From positions 1-64,000 of the forward strand of contig CAYVTD010000011.1 of the NCBI GenBank assembly GCA_964454445.1: DNA of 64,000 bases, read 5' to 3'. This DNA comes from CAYVTD01 sp964454445. Its GTDB lineage: Bacteria; Bacteroidota; Ignavibacteria; Kapaibacteriales; UBA2268. This document shows, piece after piece, positions 17,701 to 25,002 of this stretch; the first letter of the stretch is position 1, and each line of letters begins with the position of its first letter. A program made the position numbers and the translations under genes. Below the pieces are notes generated by a model, which saw only the letters and a program-made list of their open reading frames with translations, was not told where the DNA came from and ran no database searches.

Positions 17701-17920
17701 CAGTTTCGACAACTTTCACACTGTCTTGCAATCCATTTTCTTCAATGGATTTTAATAATTCAGCTTTTACTTTTAAAGCGCCTGAGGCAATGCACCCGCC
17801 ACCGGCACAAACAAGAAGTTTCTCACGAATTGCTCCTCCAACTTGTTGATTCTCTATATCTACAACATTTTTAATACTGATAAGATCATCTAAACAAGTA
17901 ATTTTGCCATTGTATATCAT
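14795..17920 (-). CDS. hydB: NuoF/HydB-like flavoprotein fused to GltD/NfnB-like oxidoreductase
   Basis: 1041-residue fusion. Residues 35-110 are a thioredoxin-like 2Fe-2S domain (C38, C43, C75, C79). Residues about 140-550 are the NuoF/HydB flavoprotein with the glycine-rich GRGGAGFPTW NADH site (193-202), NADEGDPGAF FMN site and a 4Fe-4S motif SCGKCVPC (C482/485/488, C528). After about 565 comes a second flavoprotein like the small glutamate synthase subunit or NfnB: Cys-rich clusters (C571, C575, C610, C614, C618, C622), FAD motif IIGAGPSG near 665-672, a second NAD(P) motif VIVGGGNAAFDAART, and a C-terminal CLRCDYG. It replaces the usual ferredoxin-type C terminus of HydB. Overlaps hydC by four bases (ATGA). 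Confidence 0.92.
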   Translation of the reverse strand: MIYNGKITCLDDLISIKNVVDIENQQVGGAIREKLLVCAGGGCIASGALKVKAELLKSIEENGLQDSVKVVETGCLGPCVKGPIVIAAKDRIFYQGVHAEDAKEIVSKHILEGEIIERLTWKEDATQMPIPLMSDLHFFKRQTKIVLRNCGSIDPLSIEEYIGRDGYMSLEKALNKMTPEDVIEEMKKSGMRGRGGAGFPTWIKWSFAKKNKSETKYLLCNADEGDPGAFMDRSVLEGDPHSIIEGMAIAAYAIGASQGYVYVRAEYPLAVERLLNAIKRANELGLLGDNILNTGFSFQLEIRMGSGAFVCGEETALMRSIEGKRGEPRPRPPFPSDKGLWGKPSVLNNVETLANIPFIILNGGDYYASLGTEKSKGTKVFALAGAINNSGLVEVPIGTTLGELIYDVGNGIPNEKRFKAAQIGGPSGGCIPAEHLNVKLDYESLTELGAIMGSGGLIVMDEDTCMVDVARFFLEFVQEESCGKCVPCRVGTKRLLEILERICNGDGENGDIEKLIELGHQIQDTALCGLGQTAPNPVLSTIRYFRHEYEQHIRDKHCEAGTCRGLVRAPCQSACPAHVDVPGFVSLIGEGRYEEALRLHRERNPFAAVCARVCFHVCEEKCRRISLDSAVSIRALKRFMVDQEIVIKLPEVRENQENAKRKIAIIGAGPSGLTCAYFLARLGYMPTVLEGEHRPGGMLVQTIPAYRLPRETLAREIRMIENMGVDIITDKKLGRDFLIEDLRKDGYEVVFLGIGAPRGVNLNIPGSDSKDVSNAMDFLRTYNLRGSVPVKNRLVIVGGGNAAFDAARTAIRLGAQSVSIIYRRSQGEMPAYAEEVEEAIQEGINLLPLTNPREILVNEKGNVTGVRCSSIRLGDFDHSGRRKPIDEDNSFIIEADQVIMALGQDFDKSLIYVGTELKMIRDYCIHVDPTTQQTSVPWVFSGGDAATTGNKTVIEAIAAGERAAVGIDEYLTGENHAFWRKEVKLNTFFDPDADPVTYPRAKMKLLSVERRKNNFAEVEQPWVEAEAIRQAKRCLRCDYGH

Positions 17921-18465
17921 ATTGCCTCCGCTATTTTTGCTTTTTCTAATGTTTTGTAATAATCAATAATCTCGACTAGTTTATCGGGTTTGACCCTTTG
18001 GTGCACGTCGTCGTTAACCATAATGACTGGAGCAAGACCACAAGCACCGAAGCATCTGCCAATATCGAGAGAAAACAGTCTATCGTTGCTTGTGCCCCCA
18101 ACATCGATATGAAGTTCTTTTTTTAATGCTTGTAATACATCTTTGCCGCCCCTTACATAGCAAGCAGTGCCAAGACATACTCTTATCAAGTATTTACCTC
18201 GTGGCACAGTGGTAAAAAACGAGTAGAAACCGACTACTCCCGCTACTTCGCTATATGATATTTTTAATTTTCGAGAAATTTGCTTCAATGCAGGCTCGGG
18301 CAAGTAGCCAAATAGCTTTTGTGCTATCTGAAGCACCGGTATCAAAGCCCCTTGCTTGCCTACATATTCATCGATTATCTCGTCAAGTATTTCCAGGAGT
18401 TGCTCTTCGGACTGTTCGTTTTGACATGCGCATTCTGAGACGCTTATCAGTTCTTTCTCTATCAT
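17917..18465 (-). CDS. hydC: NuoE/HydC-type 2Fe-2S subunit
   Basis: 182-residue thioredoxin-like 2Fe-2S protein equal to NuoE and the gamma subunit of NAD-linked hydrogenases. The four ligands are C97 and C102 (CLGTAC) and C138 and C142 (CFGAC). Residues 21-85 are the helical NuoE N-terminal domain with QKLFGYLPEPAL and EVAGVVGFYSFF, which packs against the flavoprotein. First gene of the three-gene operon; a GAAAGG ribosome site lies 6 bases before the ATG and a Bacteroidota-type promoter about 47 bases further upstream. It passes electrons between the flavoprotein and the hydrogenase subunit. Confidence 0.94.
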   Translation of the reverse strand: MIEKELISVSECACQNEQSEEQLLEILDEIIDEYVGKQGALIPVLQIAQKLFGYLPEPALKQISRKLKISYSEVAGVVGFYSFFTTVPRGKYLIRVCLGTACYVRGGKDVLQALKKELHIDVGGTSNDRLFSLDIGRCFGACGLAPVIMVNDDVHQRVKPDKLVEIIDYYKTLEKAKIAEAI

Positions 18466-18511
18466 ATTATCCTTTCGGAATATTAAATAAATAATGCATG
18501 AAAAACATATT

Positions 18512-18543
18512 CAAAATTAACTATTAAAATTTTAAAAAACAAA
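18512..18543 (-). promoter_or_regulatory. Bacteroidota-type promoter of the hydrogenase operon
   Basis: Read on the minus strand: TTTG (18543-18540), 20 bases, then TAATTTTG (18519-18512), which fits the Bacteroidota consensus TTTG - 19 to 21 bp - TAnnTTTG. The predicted start of transcription near 18506 gives a leader of about 40 bases before hydC. Confidence 0.5.
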
Positions 18544-18979
18544 TATTTCTATCAAAATTTTATTAAATTTTTATATATATAAACGATTATATATCAATGA
18601 CTTAAATATTATATATATACTATATTCGATTAATATTATTTTTCTAATTATCATTTTATAATAAAAGAAGATTATTAATGAATTAAATAAAGAATATCTA
18701 TAGATAATTTGTGAGATAATATGCTGATTTTTGTAAAATTTCTGGGATATAAGAGCAGAAAAAAAGTATAGTAAAAAAACTTACGCTTAAAGAAAGTTTT
18801 TTAGGAAAATACACCCTGTTTTTAAGTATATTATTTCAAATGTATAAAGAATTTTTGAATAAAATTCTTGTTTCTTTTTATATATATTTTTAAGAAGCCG
18901 GGTTTTAGAAGAATTCTTGGGGTTCATTACAAATGAAGTTAATAAAAGCTATTAAAAAAGGAAGAAATAGTGTCTTATT

Positions 18980-19025
18980 AAAAAAAAACGCTACGCAACT
19001 AAAAGATTATTCCAATTGCGTAGCG
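18980..19025 (-). terminator. Rho-independent terminator of T9SS cargo gene
   Basis: CGCTACGCAA (18989-18998) pairs perfectly with TTGCGTAGCG (19016-19025). On the minus strand, 21 bases after the stop of the 1053-residue secreted protein, the 10-bp stem is followed at once by a run of nine T. A textbook intrinsic terminator. Confidence 0.9.
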
Positions 19026-19046
19026 ATTGCCGAAAGAGAATTAATA

Positions 19047-22000
19047 CTATTTTATAATTACTAATTTCTTGTTTATTGCCTTTCCCTCTAATATCATTTG
19101 TACGGTGTATAAACCTGTGGGAAAATTACGTGTATCTAATTTGATATTATGTGTTCCAGCACTATAAAATGAATTTCTCAATGTCGTAACACATTCTCCT
19201 CCTAATGAATTGAAAATCTTAAAACTTACATAAGTGCCACCTTGAATGCTAAAGGAAACATTTATATCAGAATTCGCTGGATTAGGATACAAACCAAACT
19301 CGAGCGATGATACTGAATTTTCGTTGACTGCTACGCTTAAAGTGCTAACGTCATAATCCGGAGGGGCTTGCTCCTCATTGCCAACATTATCGACAGCAAT
19401 GGAATAAAATTTATAGGTTTTACCTGCTTCGCCAGTGAATATATAATATGTTTCGCTGGTGCTATAAATAGGTATATAATCTCCATCGTCTTCAGACATA
19501 TAAATAACATAATATGCCACTCCGCTTTGTTTATCCTCGCCATAGATAGACATTCGGTAAACATTTGGTTCGGAAGTATAGTAAATACCGGTTATTTTGC
19601 TATCTGGGGGTGCATAATCCAGACTGTTGGAATATTCATTGGTTACAATTGGCTCGTTAAGGTCAAAAATGATTTCTGCCCTTGCTTTTATCGTTTCGTC
19701 ATTCAACAATGAATTTTTGATATTTACCAAATAAGAAACGCTACCTTCCCCTTCAGGGGAGTTCTGGTTTGGAGGCAAGAAACCACCCATTGGGTCTTCG
19801 GTTAGATCCATTGTTTTAGCGTCGAGGGTGATGAATTGCCAATTAGCTATTCCGCTTAAAGCATCAAAATTTGCATTTACACGAAGAATTCTGTTTGTTT
19901 CCTCTAAATCGATGTCAAGGGTAAATTGCTTCGAACCAGGCAATGGTGAGTAATATTTGCCTGAAAATGAGAATTGTCCAAAACTAAAAGTTGAAAAGTC
20001 ATATTTTGTTTTGTCGAGCGTATCCCGAATGATTACTTCTTGAGCCGGAGCAGAAGCATCTTGTTTGTTCTCAAAGAATATCGTATAAGCAAAACCATCA
20101 GTATTCACATAATTCTTTTCAGTATAACCTCCTGGTCCGGTTATTTCGTTGGGGTCGAAGCTCGAAACAGCCGCGACACCCGTTTTACTGCCACCATATT
20201 TTTTATAGCATTCTCTGCCTGCCTGTATGCCTCCATAGATATTATTAGCAACAGAAAGAACAGCCACAGCCGCTTTAAAAGCCTGTTTCATTGGCAGAAC
20301 ATCGGAAGCACAGCCGGCAATGACAAGCGTAACATCTTTAAGCTTCCCGCCCCAGTCCCAAAAAGTTTCGCTCCAAGATTTTGGTCTGTTATACTCCGGA
20401 TTTGTTGGCTCTGGCGAAATGTAACCTGCAGGATCCATAACGGTATTCAAAATTGAATTAGCACAACCAACCCCTGGAATAACATTATTGACAATATCCG
20501 CAATGCCGTCTTTCATTGCTTGAGCCATTACGGCACGAAGGCATGCTGCCGTCTTCTTGTCCATAACTTCGCTTAAAATATCGTCTTTTTTCTGGATAAT
20601 ACCACCAGGAGCAACTTCGAACATCGAAGGAAGGAGCCAAGTATATGCTCTAAAAGAGGCATTTGTCTTTATTTTTAGCTCAACCTGCCCGCTAAAGCCA
20701 GCGGGAATAACAGGCAGATAAAAGGCATACATCCTGACTTTTTCGTCCCCGTCGAAAAAGCCAACATGTTCGATATAATCCGGCTCGAGGGACAATTCGT
20801 CGTAATACTCATTGTCCTTCCACTTGCTACTCATTTTGATTTTCAGATTCTTGAATTCCAATTCCAATCCATCTGCCATAGTGATTAAGAAATACAATGG
20901 AACACCAAGGGCATCGGTATTGCCGGAATTTCCGAAATTGATTGTATAACTTTGCCATCTGCCAAAAAATATTCTGTTCATGCCGTTGAAGCTGGCAAAA
21001 GGAGCCGCTTCTGTGCCAGCAACGATTTCAAATGATTTTTCAAGTATATATTGAGTGGCATCGGGTAGCTCGACAACAAGATCATAAAAACCTATTTCTT
21101 TTCCATATAGATCGAATCTTGCTTCCAGAGCATCGAGCCGGGCAAGTCGAACATTAGTGGCTTCCAAATACTTCGTTCCGTCCTTTTCGAGCCAAACTTT
21201 ACTTCCATCTTTTAAACCTCCTCCATAAACTAAAACTGTGGCAAATCCATTGTTGCCAGCTTTGTTACTAACCACCTCGCGCAAGCCATTAACAGAAACT
21301 ATTTTGCAAAGTGTATCACTGCCTAGCCTGTTTTTTGCTATCAGGCAAACATCATAAACGCCGGGCTTATTATATGTGTGGGTCGGGTGTTTCGTTGAAA
21401 CAATACTTGTCTTATCTCCAAAATCCCATGAATAAGAGCTTCCAAAAGTGGTCTTATTCATAAAAGAAAAAGTATTCACTGTATTAAATATATCAAATTC
21501 GGCTTCGGGAGTGAAAAGCTGGGTAAAAACCGTACTAAGTAGCTCACCGACATCTTTGAATTGGATATTAAATGATTCTGTCTCTTCTAATGGAATTGGC
21601 ACTAAAAGATTAATCTCTGACTGTTCGATTGGCTCGGGCAATTCGATTTCAGTTGCATTGTCGAAATCGTTGTCGAACCAATAGCGGTAAGAAGCTATCA
21701 GATTTGATTCGTGATTGCTATTTCCCATCTTGAAAAAAGCACTTTTTAAAACAGCGCTCCAATTGCCGCCAGCATCTTTAAAACGAATATAAAACGTGTG
21801 AAAGCCATTAGAAAATGATGAAACATCTAAAAATTTGTCTAAAATGATTTCTTCTGAATTTTCTAAAGCTCCATTTGTTTTATTGGAATAATCATCGACC
21901 CAAAATTCATATTCGACAATTACATTACTCTCGTTGCCATCATTGCCCATCTTAAAGATTATTTGCGAAAGGACACTACTCCATCTTCCTTCTCTATCTG

Positions 22001-22208
22001 AAAAACGTATATTGAAGGTATGAAAACCGGGTGTAGCTGCGGAAATATCCAAGTCTTTCTGTAAAAATACTTCTTCCGAACCACTTACTCCTGCTGTTAT
22101 CTTGTTTGCATAATCACCATCAAGCCAATACTCATATTGAGTTATGGTATTTTGTGCTTGCAAAGAATAAGTCAGCAGAAGAAAAATAAATATATGAATG
22201 TATTTCAT
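19047..22208 (-). CDS. T9SS-sorted secreted protein with PKD and three novel repeats
   Basis: 1053-residue surface or secreted protein. Signal peptide residues 1-18. Three related units of about 65 residues lie at 24-87, 97-161 and 172-232, each starting Y-x-Y/F-W-x-D and ending F-x-D-x-x-G-x-W/L-S. A PKD domain follows (about 236-305, WDFGD at 261). The middle has beta-sandwich modules and a helical Ala/Cys segment near 560-690; then SSFDPNE begins a conserved DUF11-like domain common in T9SS proteins (about 695-880). The last 85 residues are the type A sorting domain: LYPNPANSDINV, then LDTRNFPTGLYTVQ and KLVIIK. No enzymatic motif found; likely adhesive or structural. Confidence 0.88.
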   Translation of the reverse strand: MKYIHIFIFLLLTYSLQAQNTITQYEYWLDGDYANKITAGVSGSEEVFLQKDLDISAATPGFHTFNIRFSDREGRWSSVLSQIIFKMGNDGNESNVIVEYEFWVDDYSNKTNGALENSEEIILDKFLDVSSFSNGFHTFYIRFKDAGGNWSAVLKSAFFKMGNSNHESNLIASYRYWFDNDFDNATEIELPEPIEQSEINLLVPIPLEETESFNIQFKDVGELLSTVFTQLFTPEAEFDIFNTVNTFSFMNKTTFGSSYSWDFGDKTSIVSTKHPTHTYNKPGVYDVCLIAKNRLGSDTLCKIVSVNGLREVVSNKAGNNGFATVLVYGGGLKDGSKVWLEKDGTKYLEATNVRLARLDALEARFDLYGKEIGFYDLVVELPDATQYILEKSFEIVAGTEAAPFASFNGMNRIFFGRWQSYTINFGNSGNTDALGVPLYFLITMADGLELEFKNLKIKMSSKWKDNEYYDELSLEPDYIEHVGFFDGDEKVRMYAFYLPVIPAGFSGQVELKIKTNASFRAYTWLLPSMFEVAPGGIIQKKDDILSEVMDKKTAACLRAVMAQAMKDGIADIVNNVIPGVGCANSILNTVMDPAGYISPEPTNPEYNRPKSWSETFWDWGGKLKDVTLVIAGCASDVLPMKQAFKAAVAVLSVANNIYGGIQAGRECYKKYGGSKTGVAAVSSFDPNEITGPGGYTEKNYVNTDGFAYTIFFENKQDASAPAQEVIIRDTLDKTKYDFSTFSFGQFSFSGKYYSPLPGSKQFTLDIDLEETNRILRVNANFDALSGIANWQFITLDAKTMDLTEDPMGGFLPPNQNSPEGEGSVSYLVNIKNSLLNDETIKARAEIIFDLNEPIVTNEYSNSLDYAPPDSKITGIYYTSEPNVYRMSIYGEDKQSGVAYYVIYMSEDDGDYIPIYSTSETYYIFTGEAGKTYKFYSIAVDNVGNEEQAPPDYDVSTLSVAVNENSVSSLEFGLYPNPANSDINVSFSIQGGTYVSFKIFNSLGGECVTTLRNSFYSAGTHNIKLDTRNFPTGLYTVQMILEGKAINKKLVIIK

Positions 22209-22243
22209 AACTTTTTTCCTTTTTTAAATTATAATATTTCTGC

Positions 22244-23290
22244 TTATTTATTCTGTGCTTTTACTTTAATTTCGACTTTTAGATGTCCTTGTGGATTAGT
22301 TGATGTAGATACATTTTTCTCTATTATTTGCGGATTTAAAGGAGCACCACCATCTTTAAAAGGATAATCTCCGCCATAAATGCCTACTTCGGTGCCATCT
22401 GTGCCTGTTATTGCTTCTGTTGCTTCTTGAGTTAAGTGGTAATTATCTTTGAAATTATATTTATCACCAGCTTGATTAATAAATAATTTATCTCTATCAA
22501 TTAAGACATTTCCGGCACTCTGAACAACTCCGTAAGAAAATAAGCCTTCTGGTCTGCAATATAAGTTATTCAAATACAGATTGTCAGAATAACTATTAAT
22601 AACTTGAAGACCTCCAACAGGAATAATATTATTACGAAATGTAGTGCCTGTTACCATATTGCCCATTATATCATCGACAGAAATTAAAATGTTGTTAGTA
22701 ACCAATGCATTTTTAAAATATGTTATGGGTCTAGCTACAGTAGCTGTCTGAAACAGTATATTATTCGAGAAAACAAGGTTAGTAGCATCGCCTCCATATA
22801 CTGCTCCCTCGATGACATTCTCGGTGATAGTAAAGTTCGAACCGGATTGCTTCCCAGCCCAGTACCAACTGAGCATTATCGTATTTACATAGCATCTACT
22901 AATTGTATAATTGTTTACAGTACTATTTTCATCAGAAGTTCCAAAGGAAATCGAACCGCTGACATAGACACCCTGCAATGAGCCTCCATCAGCGCCCGTC
23001 ATAATTCTAAAATTACTGGTAAAAACTGTGGTGCCAGTAGCTGATGCTGTATAAGGATTGTAGCCCGCTCCAATTATGTGAACACCCTTGTTTACTTCGA
23101 GATTGTTCACATCATAAGAACCTGCTGACACATAAACAATATCACCGTTATTTGCTCCGGCGATGGCTTCGGCAAGTGTTTCATAAGCCGTGGACGTCGC
23201 GCCGTTTTGTACGATGATGTTTTTTGCTGAAAACAACTGGACTGTTGCAATTAAAAGAAAAATTGCTATTGAGATGCTTAACCTTTTCAT
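22244..23290 (-). CDS. Secreted right-handed beta-helix protein
   Basis: 348-residue protein with signal peptide (MKRLSISIAIFLLIATVQLFSA). The start TSTAYETLAEAIAGANNGDIVYVSAGSYD is the usual entry strand pair of pectate-lyase-like right-handed beta-helices, and the rest is a ladder of short strands rich in Asn, Val, Ile and Gly (IGAGYN, VYVSGSISFG, VTNNILISV, TFRNNIIPVGG). No catalytic Asp/Arg set for polysaccharide lyases is recognisable. Unlike its neighbours it has no clear C-terminal T9SS sorting motif, ending in a basic tail. It precedes the T9SS cargo gene by 35 bases on the same strand, so the two are probably co-transcribed. Confidence 0.75.
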   Translation of the reverse strand: MKRLSISIAIFLLIATVQLFSAKNIIVQNGATSTAYETLAEAIAGANNGDIVYVSAGSYDVNNLEVNKGVHIIGAGYNPYTASATGTTVFTSNFRIMTGADGGSLQGVYVSGSISFGTSDENSTVNNYTISRCYVNTIMLSWYWAGKQSGSNFTITENVIEGAVYGGDATNLVFSNNILFQTATVARPITYFKNALVTNNILISVDDIMGNMVTGTTFRNNIIPVGGLQVINSYSDNLYLNNLYCRPEGLFSYGVVQSAGNVLIDRDKLFINQAGDKYNFKDNYHLTQEATEAITGTDGTEVGIYGGDYPFKDGGAPLNPQIIEKNVSTSTNPQGHLKVEIKVKAQNK

Positions 23291-23699
23291 AGCTTTGCTC
23301 CTGAATAAATTGATAATTATTATTAATTAAAGCACACTTTTATAGTAATTATAAAATCTTTCAATATTTACAATAGCTATTTGCTGATTAAAAAAAAGTA
23401 CAATCAGAATCCAACAAATTCCAAATGCCAAAATAACTAATTTTTATAAGAGTTAAAAATATTTATTTTGAATAATCAAAAGCAATCGTCAAAAATTATT
23501 ATTTAATAACAGATAAAATTATCTAATTTATTAAATTCAGATATGACAAGTAGGGCAGTAATTTTTAACTATCAAATTTCGTGGAAAAAACTTTTTAAGG
23601 CAGTCCTGCTACAATATCAATATTTTAAAGGCAATGATTAATCCAAATAAAATTCTTATGAGTGGCTTTTAATACGCAACATCTAATCAATATTATGAC
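23291..23699. other. 409-base intergenic region
   Basis: AT-rich gap between the beta-helix gene and the ricT-like gene, both on the minus strand. It should contain the promoter of the beta-helix gene, but I find no convincing TTTG/TAnnTTTG pair, no stable hairpin and no small gene. Confidence 0.5.
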
Positions 23700-24809
23700 C
23701 TAATCGTCAATATCCTTTTTGGAGCTGTGCTTTTTATTGCTGTGTGCATCTTGATGCTGTCCTGCTTTTGGTTTCATTACTTTTCCGTTAAGCTTAAGCT
23801 CTTCCAATTCGGTAAAAGACAATGTTTTATAAGTGCCTGTATCTTCGAAAAAAAGATGGACATTGTCTTTAAAAATATCAACTTTCAAAATGCGAGCCTT
23901 GCCTTCGGGATGAAGTACACAGCTATCGATTTCAGGATATTTTTTGAATGCTTCGACATAGCTGTCGTTCTCGAAAAGCAAGCAGCATTTCAAACGACCA
24001 CAATTTCCACTGAGCTTGGCAATATTATTGGATAGCATTTGCGTTCGTGCATGGTCGAGCGTAACGTGGCTAAAGTCGGTAAGCAATGAAACACAACATA
24101 AGTTAAGTCCACAGCAACCAATGCCACCAATGCGCTTTGCTTCTTCGCGAGCACTAATCTGCCGCAATTCTATTCGGGTGCGAAATGTCCTTGCCAGGTC
24201 TTTCACGAGCTCGCGGAAATCGACCCTTTGTGGTGCAGTAAAAAAAACGGTTAGACGGGAGCGATCAAACTGCCATTCGGCATTTGTTACCTTCATCTCT
24301 AATTGATAATTAGAAGCCAAGTCCCTTGTCTTTTCGACAATCTCCTTTTCTTCCTCACAATTTTCAATATATTTTCTAATATCGTTTTCGTCTGCTATGC
24401 GGATTATGCTATATTCAGGAGGCTCGTTTGCCGGCATCAGATTGAATTTCTCAAGCGCAGGCTTCCCTATTTTCAATATGGAACAAATCTCGGAACCATT
24501 CTCAGAATCGACGATAACATATTGGTATAATCGCAAAGCTAGCCCATTATCGTTGCGATAAAACTTTATCCGACTGCTTGTAAACATAACCTCTGCAATA
24601 GAATTGACCTCGCTATCCGGTTGGTAGCTTAAGCCGCAAACTGATGTGCGGCAACTAATTTCTGAATTAACAAAATAATTATCCATACGATGCACCTTGT
24701 TGGATAAATAGCCACTTTTATCCAAAAATGCACAAACCGGTGCTGACAGACCTATATCAAGATATTCGAGATTATCAAGTTTTTTTTGTGTATCTATGTT
24801 CTTTTCCAT
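23700..24809 (-). CDS. PSP1-domain protein (RicT/YaaT-like)
   Basis: 369-residue cytoplasmic protein. Residues about 70-225 contain the PSP1 domain; the C-terminal part carries the Cys motifs GIGCCGLNLCC (C232, C233, C238, C239) and SGNCGRLKCCL (C270, C275, C276) typical of RicT, the iron-sulfur scaffold subunit of the RicA-RicF-RicT complex studied in Bacillus. In that organism it influences RNase Y-dependent mRNA processing and development. Here no RicA or RicF gene is nearby. The N-terminal 60 residues with extra Cys and the Lys/His-rich C-terminal tail are lineage-specific additions. Sure of the family, unsure of the physiological role. Confidence 0.85.
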   Translation of the reverse strand: MEKNIDTQKKLDNLEYLDIGLSAPVCAFLDKSGYLSNKVHRMDNYFVNSEISCRTSVCGLSYQPDSEVNSIAEVMFTSSRIKFYRNDNGLALRLYQYVIVDSENGSEICSILKIGKPALEKFNLMPANEPPEYSIIRIADENDIRKYIENCEEEKEIVEKTRDLASNYQLEMKVTNAEWQFDRSRLTVFFTAPQRVDFRELVKDLARTFRTRIELRQISAREEAKRIGGIGCCGLNLCCVSLLTDFSHVTLDHARTQMLSNNIAKLSGNCGRLKCCLLFENDSYVEAFKKYPEIDSCVLHPEGKARILKVDIFKDNVHLFFEDTGTYKTLSFTELEELKLNGKVMKPKAGQHQDAHSNKKHSSKKDIDD

Positions 24810-25002
24810 TTTTTCTAAATGTTAAAAAGCTCCCATCTCTAATTTAATTATTTTTTTGAAAGAATACAATAATTTATTAATAAATATAAAAAATTATTGA
24901 TTCTAAAGCAAATTACAAAAACTTTCATAGAATTAATCATTTAATTGACTTATATATTAATTTTGTATGCAAGTGTTTTAAAATCTGAATGGAATATACA
25001 TC

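Larger units (their letters stand above)
18466..19046. other. 581-base AT-rich intergenic region
   Basis: Gap between the hydrogenase operon start and the end of the T9SS cargo gene. It holds the hydrogenase promoter at 18512-18543 and the terminator at 18980-19025. The rest is extremely AT-rich with tracts of TATATA around 18575-18620 and no open frame of note, tRNA or repeat that I can support. Confidence 0.6.

Noticed and set aside
12978..18465. Reading the hyd genes as part of respiratory complex I (NuoE, NuoF, NuoG)
   Set aside because: The catalytic subunit has complete H-cluster L1-L3 motifs, so it is an [FeFe]-hydrogenase, not NuoG.
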